DNA of 64,000 nt from Lethocerus indicus (Eukaryota > Arthropoda > Insecta > Hemiptera > Belostomatidae), in NCBI GenBank assembly GCA_019843655.1, contig JACDQD010000011.1:11512604-11576603 (forward strand), in the 5' to 3' direction. The position numbers and the translations under genes were made by a program. The notes beneath the pieces were generated by a model. That model was not told the origin of the DNA. It saw only the letters and a list, made by a program, of their open reading frames with translations, and made no database searches. This document shows positions 11,950-23,825 of the stretch, one piece after another. Positions within the stretch are counted from its first letter, which is position 1. Each line of letters opens with the position of its first letter.

Positions 11950-12205
11950 GTACTTGCACTACGGTGGTTGTCTGTTTGTCGCCTGTATATTTTTGTTTGT
12001 TGATTTTTTTTTAACGAACAGACAACCACCACAGTACGAGTGACAGTGACAGTGCAGTGAGGGTGGCCAAAAACATCCAAAGTGCCAAAAGTGACCGACA
12101 CCGCTACTGAAGATGGCGAGCAGCCGAAACCGGTCCCGCGAAAGACCATACCGGCGAAAGGGGACGGAATTCCAACCCCCTGCAGACCACAAAACAGATA
12201 TTTTA
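11950..12205 (+). mobile_element. Hairpin element, loop plus one arm
   Basis: Copy of the non-coding hairpin family. It begins in the loop (TACTTGCACTACGGTGGTTG), passes a short inner inverted repeat (GTGGTTGTCTGTT / AACAGACAACCAC), then the arm GTGACAGTGACAGTGCAGTG ... CATCCAAAGTGCCAAAAGTG ... CTACTGAAGATGGCGAGCAG, and ends in the conserved tail GCAGACCACAAAACAG. The outer left arm is missing, so the copy is truncated at the end opposite the tail. Strand is given with the conserved tail taken as 3'. Confidence 0.85.
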
Positions 12206-12865
12206 ATAACATCTGAGGGAGATGAGACGGTCGGCTAATTTTAATTCGTCCAGAGTCTCAAACGATAATTTGATGCCGGTCTAAACAGCCCACCGTCTGG
12301 GTTAGGGGTTGGTGGCGGCTCCCCCCCCGCCCCCTCCCTTGAATTACCATAGACATTGTATCAACAACTTCATTTCAATTTTATCGAGAGGCGGGGCCCC
12401 CGCGGCCCCCGAGCACCAATTTATGCACCCCCTCGCTTTACCTCACCGCGCTCTCCTCTAAGACATCCCAGGAGGACAACTTGCTTTATGCAAATTATAA
12501 TAACTAAAGTTTGAGCCCTGGGCGAGCTCCCCCCCCCGCCACCCCTTCCCCTCAACACGGCGACCCACTACCTCACTTGGGGCCCTGGATTAAGTTGGGT
12601 CGGGACCTCAGCTGGCGCCTGAATAGTCGAGGGTGGCTCTAATTTTAACACTTCTTTTCTCCAATTTCGTCTCTGTCTTATTTGTGCAACACTTTCCGGC
12701 CGATAAAAGCGCGGGAAACTTTTTTTCCGGAAGGGAAGAGTACGGTTTTATTATTTCTTTTCTCGAGAAGAAAAAATGATTCCGGCTCGATTAACGGAAG
12801 TTTATTCCTCTAATGAAGTCCCTCAGTCCGATTACTACAAAGTTACTACAAACTCTTATCATAGC
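12206..12865. other. GC-rich patch, no gene seen
   Basis: Pyrimidine- and purine-rich GC block at about 12290-12620 with C runs. No recognised feature. Confidence 0.4.
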
Positions 12866-12992
12866 GGACACCACTACTGAAGATGGTGAAACCGGTCTAG
12901 CAGAAGACCGAACCAGCAGGAGGAGACAGAAACACACGAAATCTCCGGTGTTCCAACCTTTCGCAGACCACAAAACAGGTATTCTAAACTCT
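12866..12992 (+). mobile_element. Hairpin element, truncated single arm
   Basis: Begins inside the arm near ACCACTACTGAAGATGG and runs through GAAACCGGTCTAGCAGAAGA and GAGACAGAAACACACGAAAT to the tail AGACCACAAAACAGGTATTC. Only the tail-proximal ~125 bp remain, the pattern expected of 5' truncation. Confidence 0.85.
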
Positions 12993-14339
12993 TCAATTAT
13001 GCAGTAAAGATTTATGACGAATTTCAACTCGGTTAATAATAATCATCCTCGTAAATTCTTTTATAGAATAAAATTTTTTATTGAACCATTAATTATATAT
13101 TCCTTAATATAATAATATGAAATACTGCATTACAGGCTGCTCAGATCGCTTCTGGAATTAAGGATAACCCAGGAGAAAACTCGGTGAATGTTCGCAAGCC
13201 GAGGTATTTGTATTGATCTATATATAAATCGGAGTAATTATATTTGTAATCCGATATTTATTTCATTATTCAGCGAATGAGAAATCAGTAACCCGACTTA
13301 TTTTGATATTTGAGCCCGTATTTCATAATACCGTTTATTTCAGACTGCCAATGAAGGTAGTCCGGAAATTATCATTTCATACATTGTAGATAATTATAGC
13401 GTTGGGACATTAAATTTCTCGAGTGGTGGTGGGTGGGGGTACACGAATCGCGTAGGTATTAATAACACGGGGAGTGTAGTAGTGCTCTATTCTCCGCTGG
13501 AACGGGGTTAAAGCTAAATGGGGGTTGGGCGGGCAGATAACCTGTTTATCCCCCTCCGGTTCCCCCGAGTGTTCTAGATCTCCTCTCGGCCTATCTCAAG
13601 GCGGGTAATCTATTCCCGCCCCCATCCCCCGCAGCCACCCCACACACTACGGCGCTAATAATTGGGGAGTGTAGGAAATAAGGAGGACCGGCCGGCCGCC
13701 AATTCGCTTCAATTTAACAGATTACAATTACAGCTCACGTTGGCCCCGAGCCGCCCCACCGCCCCCGCCGCCCCGCCCCGGCGAAGGCGGGACCGGTTGA
13801 TAATTGAATAAGTCCACGGACACATGCCGGCCGTACCGCGGTATACGTCATCCCTCTCACACGGCCACCTGGACTTCTATGCCACAAAATTAGATTGTCG
13901 CCTCCAATTGTCCTTCCGACAGAAATTGGTGACCTAAAATTCTTAATTTCGCCAGATAACTCTCTACCACTGCTCACTAACGGTTACGAAAATTAAATTT
14001 TCAATACTTACTAGTCGACTTTTGAATAAAGAACTGAGAAGCGTAGGAATGTCAATTGTGAAGAACGAATCGGAATGTGTGTTAAAGGAACAGGTATTTT
14101 AAGAAAAATATACTTTATATTTATATATACGTGCAACAAAAGTAAAATTCCTGCTGTACTCCTGTCTCTTTCTGTAACATAAATATTCCGATAGTAAAGC
14201 TGATTTAAAATTCTTTATTTCTAAGTGGTTTAAATATTGTCTTATTACGTTTCATTGTTACTCTGCTTTTGGTCAAGGAGGTTGTTGAAGCACCCGAATA
14301 GATTCCAGAAAATTTTGGACAAAATAGTATAAATACGGA
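12993..14339. other. Spacer with GC-rich patch, no gene seen
   Basis: GC-rich at about 13420-13960. An 80-codon minus frame (13735-13977) lies in it and is Gly/Arg-rich; not recognised. Confidence 0.4.
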
Positions 14340-14645
14340 GTTTTAAATACCTGTTTTGTGGTCTGCGAGGGTTGGAATACCGTAGATTTCGTGTGTTTCT
14401 ATCTCCTCTCGCTGGTTTGGTCTCTTTTCGGTTTCGTCATCTTCAGTAGCGGTGTCTGTTGACTGTTAGTCGGTGACTAACACTACAATGATAAGAGTAC
14501 ATGTGACAAGTGGCAGTGCAGTGAGGACGCCCCAAAAACATCCAAAGTGCCAAAAGTGACTAACACCGCTACTGAAGATGGCGAGCGGCCGAAACCGGTC
14601 TAGCAAAGACCAAAACAGCGAGAGGAGACAGAAACACACGAAAGT
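14340..14645 (-). mobile_element. Hairpin element, both arms
   Basis: Tail at the left (AATACCTGTTTTGTGGTCTG), then the first arm, a short shrunken loop near 14455-14510, and the second arm (AGTGCAGTGAGGACG ... GAGGAGACAGAAACACACGA) ending at about 14645. The two arms are near-complementary, so the transcript or single strand would fold into a hairpin of over 100 bp. No open frame. No TSD was found. Confidence 0.88.
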
Positions 14646-15806
14646 TGAGACATTTATTTAACTTATTTGCTCTAATAAAGGGAAACAAACTGGGGTGAAT
14701 TAAGACTGGCACAAGATGACGTTGCATACCTCGGATATTCAACTTGGAGTTTCTTCTAGTTTTATGAATACACTTGAGTGCGGAACGCGAAGTTCATTAT
14801 CAATCAGGAGTACTCCCCTCGTTCGTTCTCCGTCCCGGCCGTCTAGAGGGAAAATAGACCGTATAGACCGGTCGCGGGGGTAATTCCAATACATTTGTTC
14901 GGCCCCCACTCCCCAGAGGAGACGCCAATAAACGGCGCCTCACCCACCCGCGGGGCATGATTCATGGCATGATTTTACATCCCCTCTGAGTTTTTAAGAC
15001 AAATTACTAATATCATGATAACTAATTAGTAATAAATATATAATTTGTGATATCTGTTAGTTTTAGGCCCTTTCGCTGTCATAGCAGACAGGAAATAACA
15101 GAAGGATTTCTGCTAAGTATTCGCTCGAATAGTGGTGATTTAAATTTGAAATGAATCACTACAAAATGAATTTTCGGCCCCGCAATTTTTTTTAAAGGTA
15201 AGATTTGTTGTTGGACCGGAGCCCGGGTCGATGCCGGCAGGAAGAAAGCCCAGGGGGAAGGCTTATCGCGAGCGGTCCATCTCCAGAAGAGGCCGGTTCC
15301 CAATGTATCGGAACCCCCGCGGGGCGTGTGGAACCACTTGCCCCGTCGGTGAGGGCGCTCTAACGGCTTCCGATCGCGCCAAATCCGTTGGAACCCAACC
15401 GGCGGGGCAATAAACGCGGAAGGGGCCAAAGGAAAACAACGGTTAGTCGGCGGTCGGACATAAATTGTTCGGTAATAAAACTTATCGGACTTATTTATTG
15501 AGTGTGGTCACAATTCGTTTTTCCACCCTGGTACCGGTGGCTTTCGGCTAATAAGATCTCTCGGGAAGAAGTCCGGCCTCTCAGCACGTGATCTATACAC
15601 CTCCGATTAAATCGGTTCCTACTTCGTGGAGAATCGGATAATTACATAGCTGGACAAGAGAAAATAATTATACTCAATAATATTTATATATTTTTTTATT
15701 TTCATTCAAAGCGCACCTAAATAAAGAACTGGAATTAAGAGTGTTGATTATACAAATGTCGGGGACTATCCAAATTGTTAGTTTCGTTGTACATACATAC
15801 ATGTAC
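14646..15806. other. Spacer with GC-rich patches, no gene seen
   Basis: GC-rich at about 14810-14985 and 15180-15430. A 116-codon minus frame at 15079-15429 is not recognisable as a protein family. Confidence 0.4.
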
Positions 15807-16195
15807 ATTTTTTAACCTTTTTTATTCCGCATTTTTTTTTCACCTGAACGAGTGGGTTTGGATGAGGAGAAAGGCGGGAGTGGAACTCCAGGAACCGGGA
15901 TTTTTCGACTTCGTCGACTGTCGGTATGTTGAGGTCATGGTGGATTGTCTGGTTAGAAACATACCGGGGAGCATTAAGGATGGTGCGAAGGACTTTTGAT
16001 TGGGATCTCTGGATGCGAGCGATGTCGGATGTCTCGGTGGAACCCAATAGCTCTATACCGTATGTCCATGTCTGTTTAAGTATCGCTTTGTATATTGTCA
16101 GTTTGTTACTTAAGGTCAATTTTGATGTTCGTTTTAGTAATGGTCTTAAAAGTCCAAATTTTCGGTTTAAGTCGGTTGAGTGGGGATTCCACGTG
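15807..16195 (-). mobile_element. Jockey-like LINE fragment, subfamily A
   Basis: Minus-strand ORF2 C-terminal remnant with LTLSNKLTIYKAILKQTWTY, GSTETSDIARIQRSQSKVLR, TILNAPRYVSNQTIHHDLNI and PTVDEVEKSRFLEFH. The 5' edge (right side) is CACGTGGAATCCCC on the minus strand, within about ten bases of the shared edge of other copies. The 3' UTR is internally deleted and ends in AAAAAAGGTTAAAAAAT. ACATACATGTAC at 15795-15806 and ACATACTAGAAC at 16196-16207 agree at only 8 of 12 bases and are at best a decayed TSD. Confidence 0.9.
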
Positions 16196-16207
16196 ACATA
16201 CTAGAAC

Positions 16208-18497
16208 TGGAGCCTATTTTCTTAGAACAGCATTAATTTAAAAAGACGTATCATTAATCTGCATGTATCCTTGCTCTTCATTTAAGCGAGATAATACTCT
16301 GAGGAAATATTCTTAAGAAAACGTCGTCATTTTTCAATATTACATTAATTTGTATCGACAGAGAGCGTACGGTGTTCGACTGGCGAAATTGATTTTCCCA
16401 TAATTGCGGGCGGAGCGGGCGAAACCTCCCCCGACCCCTTCACCGCTTAGAGGGCTGTAAAAATATAAGTCCATATAATCTATTTGAGGCGCGGTTGGGG
16501 TCTCGCGGGGTCTCCAACTTGGGAGATGGGCAAGGAGGACGCGGGGGTCGTACCCGGCGGTGATGAGGGGGAGCCAAATTTTCGTCCCTCTTCCACTCCC
16601 CCAACACCGACCCTTACAACTTCCAAATTAAGTTTTGCGGCCCTTGAAAGTTCCCTGCTCTTCGAAGGAGTGGGGGTCGGGGGTGGAGGGCTTTCAAAGA
16701 GTTAAGTACGGGCAGCCGGTGATGGGCGGGCGGGGGTGGCCGAAGTATGGGGGATATTAAAGCACGGTGGGACTCTCTCTCTCGAAAAAAAAGGAAAGTA
16801 GAGTAAAAAAAAAATTGTATTCGTCCGGTGAATTTTTCATCAGGCTCCTACCCCCCCTGCAACAACATCCCCCGACCGGCCTCGCCTTTGAGCCCCCTTC
16901 GACCCTTAATATCCTGCCCCGCCCCTTGATCATTTCCTAGCAATTGCGTTATCAGGAGCGTTATACGGATACGGGTAGGAATTTAAGAGGGAGGCACAAA
17001 CTGAATTTCGGTCGGGGGGAAGGCGGACTAAACCGGGGGTTCGATTCATTTTTAACTTTGTGCATAAAGAACCGGCCCCTGGGCTTCACAAGACCGCCGG
17101 TCTTTTCATTTTCGATAAGCCTTATACTTAATAGCGTCGAATTCCGTAATTTATATTTTCGGAATTGAATTAATTCGAGTTTCGTGAACTAACTCGAGTT
17201 ATCTTGGCAGCGGAGAAAGAAGGCCGGAGTTTATAATAAGGAAAAATTAGGAATATAATGTAATTACAAAATAAAACGAAGGGAGATTATACTTTTCATG
17301 TTTCACAGCCATAGTCGCTCTTTTGTTGTATATGTATGAAATATCAACTTCGCAACATTTTAAACAGTTTGTTTGTTGTAGTAAGTCGAAAATGAGATTA
17401 CAAGAAATCGTCATAGGTCAAGTGCCCAGCACTTATTTTCAAGCGCTCAAACTTCTTAATTATTCCTTTTTTAAGCGTTTTTTCTCCGGAGAGCAAATTA
17501 GTCTTCTCCTGAAGGTGCTTTTATTGGGGGGGAATTTTCTGATTATCCTCAAAAAGCACTTGAGGCAATAGCAAAATTCAGTTTACGAGACCAATAGGTC
17601 CCCACTATTTCTTCCATTATATGGAAGGCGGTTGGGTTTACTATCGAAACGTACATCTTTTATGTGACCGGAAACGCCAACGATATCAATAGAAGGAGAT
17701 CACGAGAGTGTTGACTATACAAATGGATAGGAGAGGAGACGCCGAACACCGCGTTAGTAATAATGTATAGGAAAGCAGATTTACATAAGGCAAGAGGGAT
17801 ACACATTGTTCCCCGGAGGCCGGGATGTCGGGAGGCCCCCGACCACGTGGTTATTATTCTCCGGGCGCAAGGGCTCATTGTCTGCTTATCTCGGGGCCGA
17901 TCGCCCCCAACAGAAGAGCAGACGAGTCGCCCCCCTTACTCTACTCCACACCGGTCTATTTCACCTCCTAACGTCAGAATTCATCAGAACGCACAGGTTG
18001 GCGGAATATTCCATCATCCAGCGCTGTTCCGAGCGCAGGTTATTCAAGAAATCCACAGTTCACCGTTCATTCAGCACCTTAGGTTCCCAAACTTTTTTTT
18101 CTCGTAGACCAATTTAAAAATTTTGCTGGTTCCGGTGGACCCCCTGCAGCTGCATTTCTATCATATACCCCTAAACTCGACAAAAAAATGTGAAGGTTAG
18201 ATCTAACTCAACCCCCGTCGAGACTCCCGTGGACCAATTTGGGAATCAATGATTTACCACATTAATTTCTTCTACTGATCATTCTTAAAATGTACTGTCC
18301 CACCGTTTAAATGTGGGAACTATTCAAATCCGGATATGTTATTTTTTCCTTAACACGCACGGTAAATTTTCAATTTTTTAAAAAATCTCTTAAAAGAATC
18401 GGAAGGGTCAGCTAATGTGATGTATAATGATTTTATCGGGACACCCTGTCAATGCAACAATAATTATTTTATATGTTGTAACAATGTTGAGGTGCTT
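16208..18497. other. Long spacer with GC-rich patches, no gene seen
   Basis: GC-rich blocks at about 16380-16930, 16960-17120 and 17800-17960. Frames such as 17323-17571 (+) and 17763-18107 (+) are open for 80-115 codons but begin at non-ATG codons or have no recognisable domain. No repeat family recognised. Confidence 0.4.
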
Positions 18498-18717
18498 TAG
18501 ATTTGTTGTGTTTCTGTCTCGTCTCGCTGATTTGGTCTTTTGCTAGACCGGTTTCGGCCGGTCGCCATCTTCAGTAGCGGTGTTAGTCACTATTGGCACT
18601 TTGGATGTTTTTCGGGCATCCTTACTGCACTGTACTACTGTCAGAGGTGACAGAAACACACGAAATCTACGGTATTCCAACCCCTCGCAGACCACGAAAC
18701 AGATAACGTGCTTCTTT
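18498..18717 (+). mobile_element. Hairpin element, internally deleted
   Basis: Starts near GATTTGTTGTGTTTCTGTCT, runs through the first arm to CTGCACTGTACTACTGTCAG, then jumps to the outer part of the second arm (GGTGACAGAAACACACGAAA) and ends with the tail CGCAGACCACGAAACAGATA. Half of the second arm is lost. GTGCTT occurs at both edges (18492-18497, 18718-18723), too short to count as a secure TSD. Confidence 0.85.
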
Positions 18718-20443
18718 TCGCTAATCGGGCCCGAGTAAAAGTTAACAGGCACCCTCTTTTCAACATTGTGATTGGTGCTCTTCGGTCAACGGCACTAGGT
18801 TTAATAATGGAGGCGGTTTTTGTATCGACGCTCCGTCGAGTGCGGGGAGCGAGCGGGACAGATGCGGAGGGTGAGTGAGAGGGAATGAGGGGAAAAAAAA
18901 ATACCCCCTGTCGGGCGGCCTCCACTGTGAGGACGAGCCGCGGAAATAACTCGGCAAATTGCTGTTGAATAATGTAAAATAATGGACGGCCCATTTATTT
19001 ATTCCGCCTCGTCCCGCTTTTTTTCCACCTCCCTTCCGCCTCCCAGAAATGGAAAGTGAGGGGGGGGCGGGGCCGAGGGGAAAAATATGTTGTTACGTTG
19101 TTACACCTTAACAAGGAACAAAGGCGGCGTAATAAAGTTCGAGCCTGCCGATTGAGAGACATGATCCGAGTTCTCATGCCCAACTAGTGGATCTATTAAA
19201 CTTTTTTTCTCCCCTAACGAGTCATGCAATGATTTCGTGTAATAATGTGAAAGCTGGCTTTACTTGTTAACAAGAGGAGCAAGCCGTTCGTACAACAAGC
19301 GGTCAATAGACAGTTAATTTTAATTAACATAGTTTAAAAATAACAGTTTTAAAATAGCGACGATTCAGAATTCGAGTTTTTAATTTTTTTTCGGTTGAGA
19401 TATTATTGGTACTGCAAAATTTATTAAAGATGTTCAACTCATAAGTTCAACTAATCATCAGTATCAGCCAACAATGTACCATCATAAGAGGAAAACCCTG
19501 CGTTCGATAAACTTCTGATTGTAGGAATACGATAAAATAAAAACTTAAACTTGATAAAAATATTACAAAAAAAAAAAGCCGAGAGCGTGATTTTAAAGCT
19601 GAACGCGTTGTAAAATACCGCCATCGAGCATTTTTCTTATCTTCAAATATTTACTTGCTCTCGTTACCCCAGAGGAATGATAAAGCACGCCCAAACCTAT
19701 AACCGATGCGGAATTTTTTTTTATTAAGAATTAAATTACTTTATTGCAATATTTATGGCCTAATTCTTCAGTGCTTGCTGTGTGAATATTAATCTTGAAG
19801 TATTCGTCATTGCCCATAGTGCTTCATCGTGGACTCATATTTAGCTTCTTGTTAGTTCTTTAATCCTAATTGCACGAGTCTTTGTAAATAATGAGGACTG
19901 GGAATAAATTTACAAAACTTATATACTGCTTACTCCGCTTTCTTGGTGCGTTTTTCACATTGAAAACCCCATTACGACGAATCTATTTTCTTAATGGCCA
20001 TATGGCTTATTACTGTGCTGAAAGGAGTTGAAAGCTCAACGCGAAGCGCGATGGCTTTCGTTGCGCCGGCGTTTTCCCCGTAAAACTAAGCCCGGTGAGC
20101 GTGAGGTTAAAGTCACGAATGTGCTAATTTAAGTTGTTAGAACTCGACGTGTCACGCGACAAGGGGATAACCCGATTTGCACGGGCCAACGCGTACCTGA
20201 CATTCCGATCCGTTACAGAGTGGATACAAGATCGGTTTCAATACGTCACGGAACAGTTTTCATATCAAAAAAGACAATTTTCCCCGTCTCATTATTCTTT
20301 TTCCAGACTATTCCTATTATTTATTCTTTCAAGTAGGTCTCACAGATATTCGGTCCGTACTTTTAAATTTTGTTTCATGAACGAAAGTTTCAACAAAATT
20401 ATAGGACAATAATTTATTTTTTCACTGCTTTGAAGCAGCACTA
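18718..20443. other. Spacer, no gene seen
   Basis: GC-richer at about 18760-19160 and 20030-20230. A 92-codon plus frame at 20134-20412 is not recognisable. No repeat family found. Confidence 0.4.
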
Positions 20444-20625
20444 ACTAGTAGACAATAATGGAGATAAAACCCACTTCTTTTCTCCCTTTTTTTTATTTTT
20501 ATTACATATTTTATATTTTTTTTTACACATTTCGGTTACGTGGTCACTTTTCAGGCATCTGTAATAAGGAACGTTTAGATTATCGGAGGTTTGGATGACT
20601 GGATTAGGATGATGGGTAATTCGGG
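20444..20625 (-). repeat. Low-copy interspersed repeat, family R3, copy 2
   Basis: Reverse complement of the 10640 repeat: ACAATAATGGAGATAAAACC at the left, T-rich middle, then CATTTCGGTTACGTGGTCAC and TTTTCAGGCATCTGTA. Homology appears to extend to the stretch GGTTTGGATGACTGG near 20590. Confidence 0.6.
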
Positions 20626-22360
20626 GGTGGAATTCGGTATATTTCTGTATAGACCAATAAATTAAATCGAATTAAGCTCTTCCGCAAAGTAGAGTTTCCA
20701 AATCTTTATAAATTCTTTGTTGTATTTTCCACCTCCGATTCGCTAAAATAAACAAAGTTTTTTTTAATATCGCGCTCAATATAATCGTGACGGGGCCGTA
20801 ATTTCACCATCGTTTTCACCCGGTCTGCTTCACTGTGATTCATAGTTTGTTTACGTTAAACCGCCGCGGTGCTCATGTTGGCGCGTTCATCTGATTAAAA
20901 AGTGCGGCCGTCCACGCGACAGGTTCGGGTAACGCCGGCATTAGTATGCAACCGTCACCGGTGGCCGGGGGGAGGGGGGGGGTAGCCACCCCCTAACCCT
21001 GTCAATTACCCCATTCCGCCTATTCCAATTACCCCGGCAATTTTAAATAATGGCCTAACAATTTCGGTTCATTTATAAAAAATCTGTCGCCCCTCCGGCG
21101 TGCCCCAGCCCCGACATTATATTAGACCTCGTTGCAAATTTACCCGGCACGTTTTGCCGACACGAACCCCCGATTTTTTTTTCTTCGCCCTTATTCGAAT
21201 TGATAAGCCGATTATGCTAATTGCCCGATGAATATATGTCGGGAAAAAACAAACTTTGCGGACGGGGAACGTCGTCTAAATGGAGTACTTAAGTGGTGGC
21301 ACAATTTTCCTAGAAAATTGCAATATTGCACTGATATCGTTCTATTGAGATTACAGGAATTTATGAACTCCTCGTGTTTACTCAAAAAAATTCACGTTTT
21401 AGAGATTTCTTGTAAAAAGTAAAATATCCAGCCTCCGAGGCTCACATAATATTCTCACAAAGCTGTTTGTAAATGTTATTTTTTATAACTCACATTATAA
21501 TGATATTTATTCTCTTAAAATACTGGAAAAATTATATTACAGGTTGAAATTTTTAATTAAGGAAAATATTCGGTCAGCCACAAGGGTTCCGACCCGGTCA
21601 TTTTGATAATTTGAAAATGTTATCTTTCATTTTTTCACCGGATTTCCTTCAATTAGAATTTGTATCTGAGTATTATATTCTGTGATAATTTAATGCATCC
21701 ATATTATTGTACACCCGCAGAAGCTATTCACTTAATTCCTAATTAGTTCCTGGTAACTTAAACGAATACCAAACTCGGATAGAGATTAGCCCGACGCAAT
21801 TGCAATCAGATAATTACCCGTTAGCGTAATATTACGATTTCGAGGCTGGAACATCGAAACCGGTTTTGTCAATGCGGAATATCCCGGGAATTCCCGGGCG
21901 AAATTAATATCCAATTAGTTGAAATAATAAAAAGAAAACAAAACCGAAAGATAATAAAGGAAAATTAAATTCAAAACCCCACCGTCCAATTAGTATAAAC
22001 GGATTTCTGGCCCTACAAAATACAATGACAGATTTCAAAGACGACTTATTTTTAAGAAGATTTCCGACCGAGTACGGATTCTCCGCGGAGGTACTCGCCC
22101 TGTAAAAATGAGGTCGGCACTGAGGTTTTCATTGTCTAGGATTTAATTTATCGGTCATTTCTGGGAAAACGGGAAATACAGATTTTAGACATTTAATTTA
22201 TCCAGATTATCGCTCAGTGGGAATCGTGGGATAAGTGACTTTCCAGAGGATAAGGCAGTTTCAATCTCATATTTATTATTAGCACCAATGCCCTAGAGGT
22301 CACTTTGGAAGGGACTGAAATCTAGGTTGAAACTTGGGCTGTGGGTTATTGAGTAATTGT
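20626..22360. other. Spacer with GC-rich patch, no gene seen
   Basis: GC-rich at about 20810-21190 with a G run near 20970. AT-rich elsewhere. No recognised feature. Confidence 0.4.
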
Positions 22361-22504
22361 AAGAGTACCGTAGATTTAGTGTGTTTCTCTCTCCTCTCGC
22401 TGGTTTGGACTTTTGCTAGAAGACAAGACTTTTGCAAAAGACCAAAACACACGAAATCTACGGTATTCCAACCCCTCGCAGACCACAAAACAAGTATTTT
22501 AAAC
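22361..22504 (+). mobile_element. Hairpin element, short deleted copy with possible TSD
   Basis: Outer parts of both arms are joined directly: GTACCGTAGATTTAGTGTGT ... GCTGGTTTGGACTTTTGCTA, then AAAGACCAAAACACACGAAA and the tail CGCAGACCACAAAACAAGTA. The loop and inner arms are gone. TAATTGT is at 22354-22360 and 22505-22511, and the following bases AAGAG / TGGAG are similar, so a TSD of 7-12 bp is plausible. Confidence 0.85.
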
Positions 22505-22621
22505 TAATTGTTGGAGTGTTTGCTAAGAAACGGAATAGAGTGTTATTTATAGTAAAATGTAAACGATACCGCATTCGGGATTAAATTGATTTTAAAATTT
22601 AATCGGGCGCCAATAGTCATT

Positions 22622-22734
22622 ATTGTTGTTGATAATATTGATGAATATATAGTAGATTAAAGTTAAAGTTTCTTTTTTAGCAAAACAAAATGAATTCCAA
22701 AGTCAGAATGTTGATTACTTTTGGGTACCCGTAA
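22622..22734 (+). mobile_element. Mariner-like transposon 3' remnant
   Basis: The last codons of a mariner transposase (IVVDNIDEYIVD, stop at 22658-22660) are followed by a short 3' UTR (TTTCTTTTTTAGCAAAACAA) and a terminal sequence TTGATTACTTTTGGGTACCC ending at a TA. Its complement (GGGTACCCAAAAGTAATCAA) has the character of a mariner terminal inverted repeat. The same protein tail and end are found at 62722-62936. Everything upstream of the C-terminus is missing. Confidence 0.8.
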
Positions 22735-22935
22735 TAGTAGAATAGATCACCTGTTTAAATGTCACTGTGAAATGAAAATTACCAATTAGTATATTTGTTA
22801 TTATAATTTAAATTTGATTTGTAACACTGTGTCGGATCGCTTAAACTTTCGGAACTTATTGGATGATCTGAAACGAACGGATTCATAACGCGTTCGTAAA
22901 CAGTAGAAGGGGTGAACTTGAGTTAGAGGTTCGAG

Positions 22936-23137
22936 GCTTTTTTAGCATAATAAAATGTTTTTTTTTTATTTGTACAATCAATTATAACATAATTATGTGT
23001 ACAAGTGTTGAGTGTATGTTTCTCACTTGAATGACTTGACAAAAGAAACCATCCGATGAATGCATGAAATAATTTATCTTGGAGCCTAGCATAATAAAAT
23101 GAATTCCAAAATGTTGATTACTTTTGGGTACCCCTAA
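22936..23137 (+). mobile_element. Second mariner 3' end, split by a Jockey insertion
   Basis: Sequence before and after 22958-23086 joins to match the end of the 22622 copy: CTTTTTTAGCATAATAAAATG, then GAATTCCAAAATGTTGATTA and CTTTTGGGTACCCCTAA, with a TA at 23138-23139. No transposase codons remain. The tandem arrangement with 22622-22734 suggests two insertions or a local duplication. Confidence 0.75.
22958..23086 (-). mobile_element. Jockey-like LINE 3' UTR, nested in mariner, 15 bp TSD
   Basis: Minus-strand 3' end of the Jockey family: a T run, TTATTTGTACAATCAATTAT, TGTGTACAAGTGTTGAGTGT and AAAGAAACCATCCGATGAAT. The 15 bp TAGCATAATAAAATG is exactly repeated at 22943-22957 and 23087-23101. 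This is the clearest TSD in the window, and it proves the insertion is younger than the mariner remnant it splits. Confidence 0.9.
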
Positions 23138-23142
23138 TACAA

Positions 23143-23200
23143 TGGACAACAATTGGAGGAGAAACCCACTGGTTTCCCCCGCTTTTTTTTATTACTGTTT
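23143..23200 (-). repeat. Low-copy repeat family R3, copy 3 (partial)
   Basis: ACAATTGGAGGAGAAACCCA followed by a T-rich stretch matches the left edge of the 20444 copy. It begins a few bases after the mariner end at 23137, so the mariner may have inserted into this repeat. Confidence 0.5.
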
Positions 23201-23759
23201 AATAACATAGAGATAAACTTTATGTTTGTTAAAATAATTACAGTGACACCATCTTTATGAATCTTTCACTGTACTTTTTCATTCCAAACTTGTATATAAT
23301 TTCTGGAGACAACTAATTATTTCGGTGCCCGCCTCCTACGCTTATAATTAGTTTCAAGGGGGGGGGGGACCGTCGACAAGCGGTTTAACATGGGGGGCGA
23401 CGGGCCGTAAATTTCGGGGCCCCGGGGGCGGCTCGTGACCGCCCATAACGCGGGCCGAGTCGCGGCCGGGCGTCGGATGAAAGTCACGCGAGAGTAACGC
23501 GGCCCCGGCAAATATTAGTCACGCGTGCGGGGCCGACATGCACGAGTACACACTGTCGCCTGTCACTTTCCTCCCGGCTGCTCGTTAGTTACCGGTCGCG
23601 ATGAGGCAACTAATTTCTGGCGGTGTACACAGTCGCTATAGCGTTGCATTCAAAAATGGCCCACTATAACCAAATGGGAGGTTAATGTTAACATTTCAAA
23701 TAAATATCTTTAGATCGTGAGTATTTAAAGTTAGTTTTTTTTTTTAACTTTATTTATTA
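23201..23759. other. GC-rich patch, no gene seen
   Basis: GC-rich and CpG-dense at about 23330-23640, with a G run at 23358-23368. No recognised coding region. Confidence 0.4.
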
Positions 23760-23825
23760 CCCCATACGCGACTCAAAAGAACAGACCTCAATCGCAAATT
23801 TGGACTGCTGAGACCTCTTTTGGGC
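23760..23825 (+). mobile_element. Jockey-like LINE, 66 bp 5'-edge fragment, subfamily B
   Basis: CCCCATACGCGACTCAAAAG, then bases encoding RTDLNRKFGLLRPLL, breaking off after GAGACCTCTTTTG. It starts at the same base as the copy at 7161, although the rest of the element is gone. Identical starts in independent copies are unexpected for random truncation. Confidence 0.8.

Noticed and set aside
11950..12205. Hairpin family as a piggyBac-type MITE, because its tail reads TATGTTAAAC and several copies have TTAA at the edge
   Set aside because: TTAA is found only on the tail side, where the bases beyond it (GTTTAAC) are also conserved, and the best copies have 10-13 bp duplications outside it.
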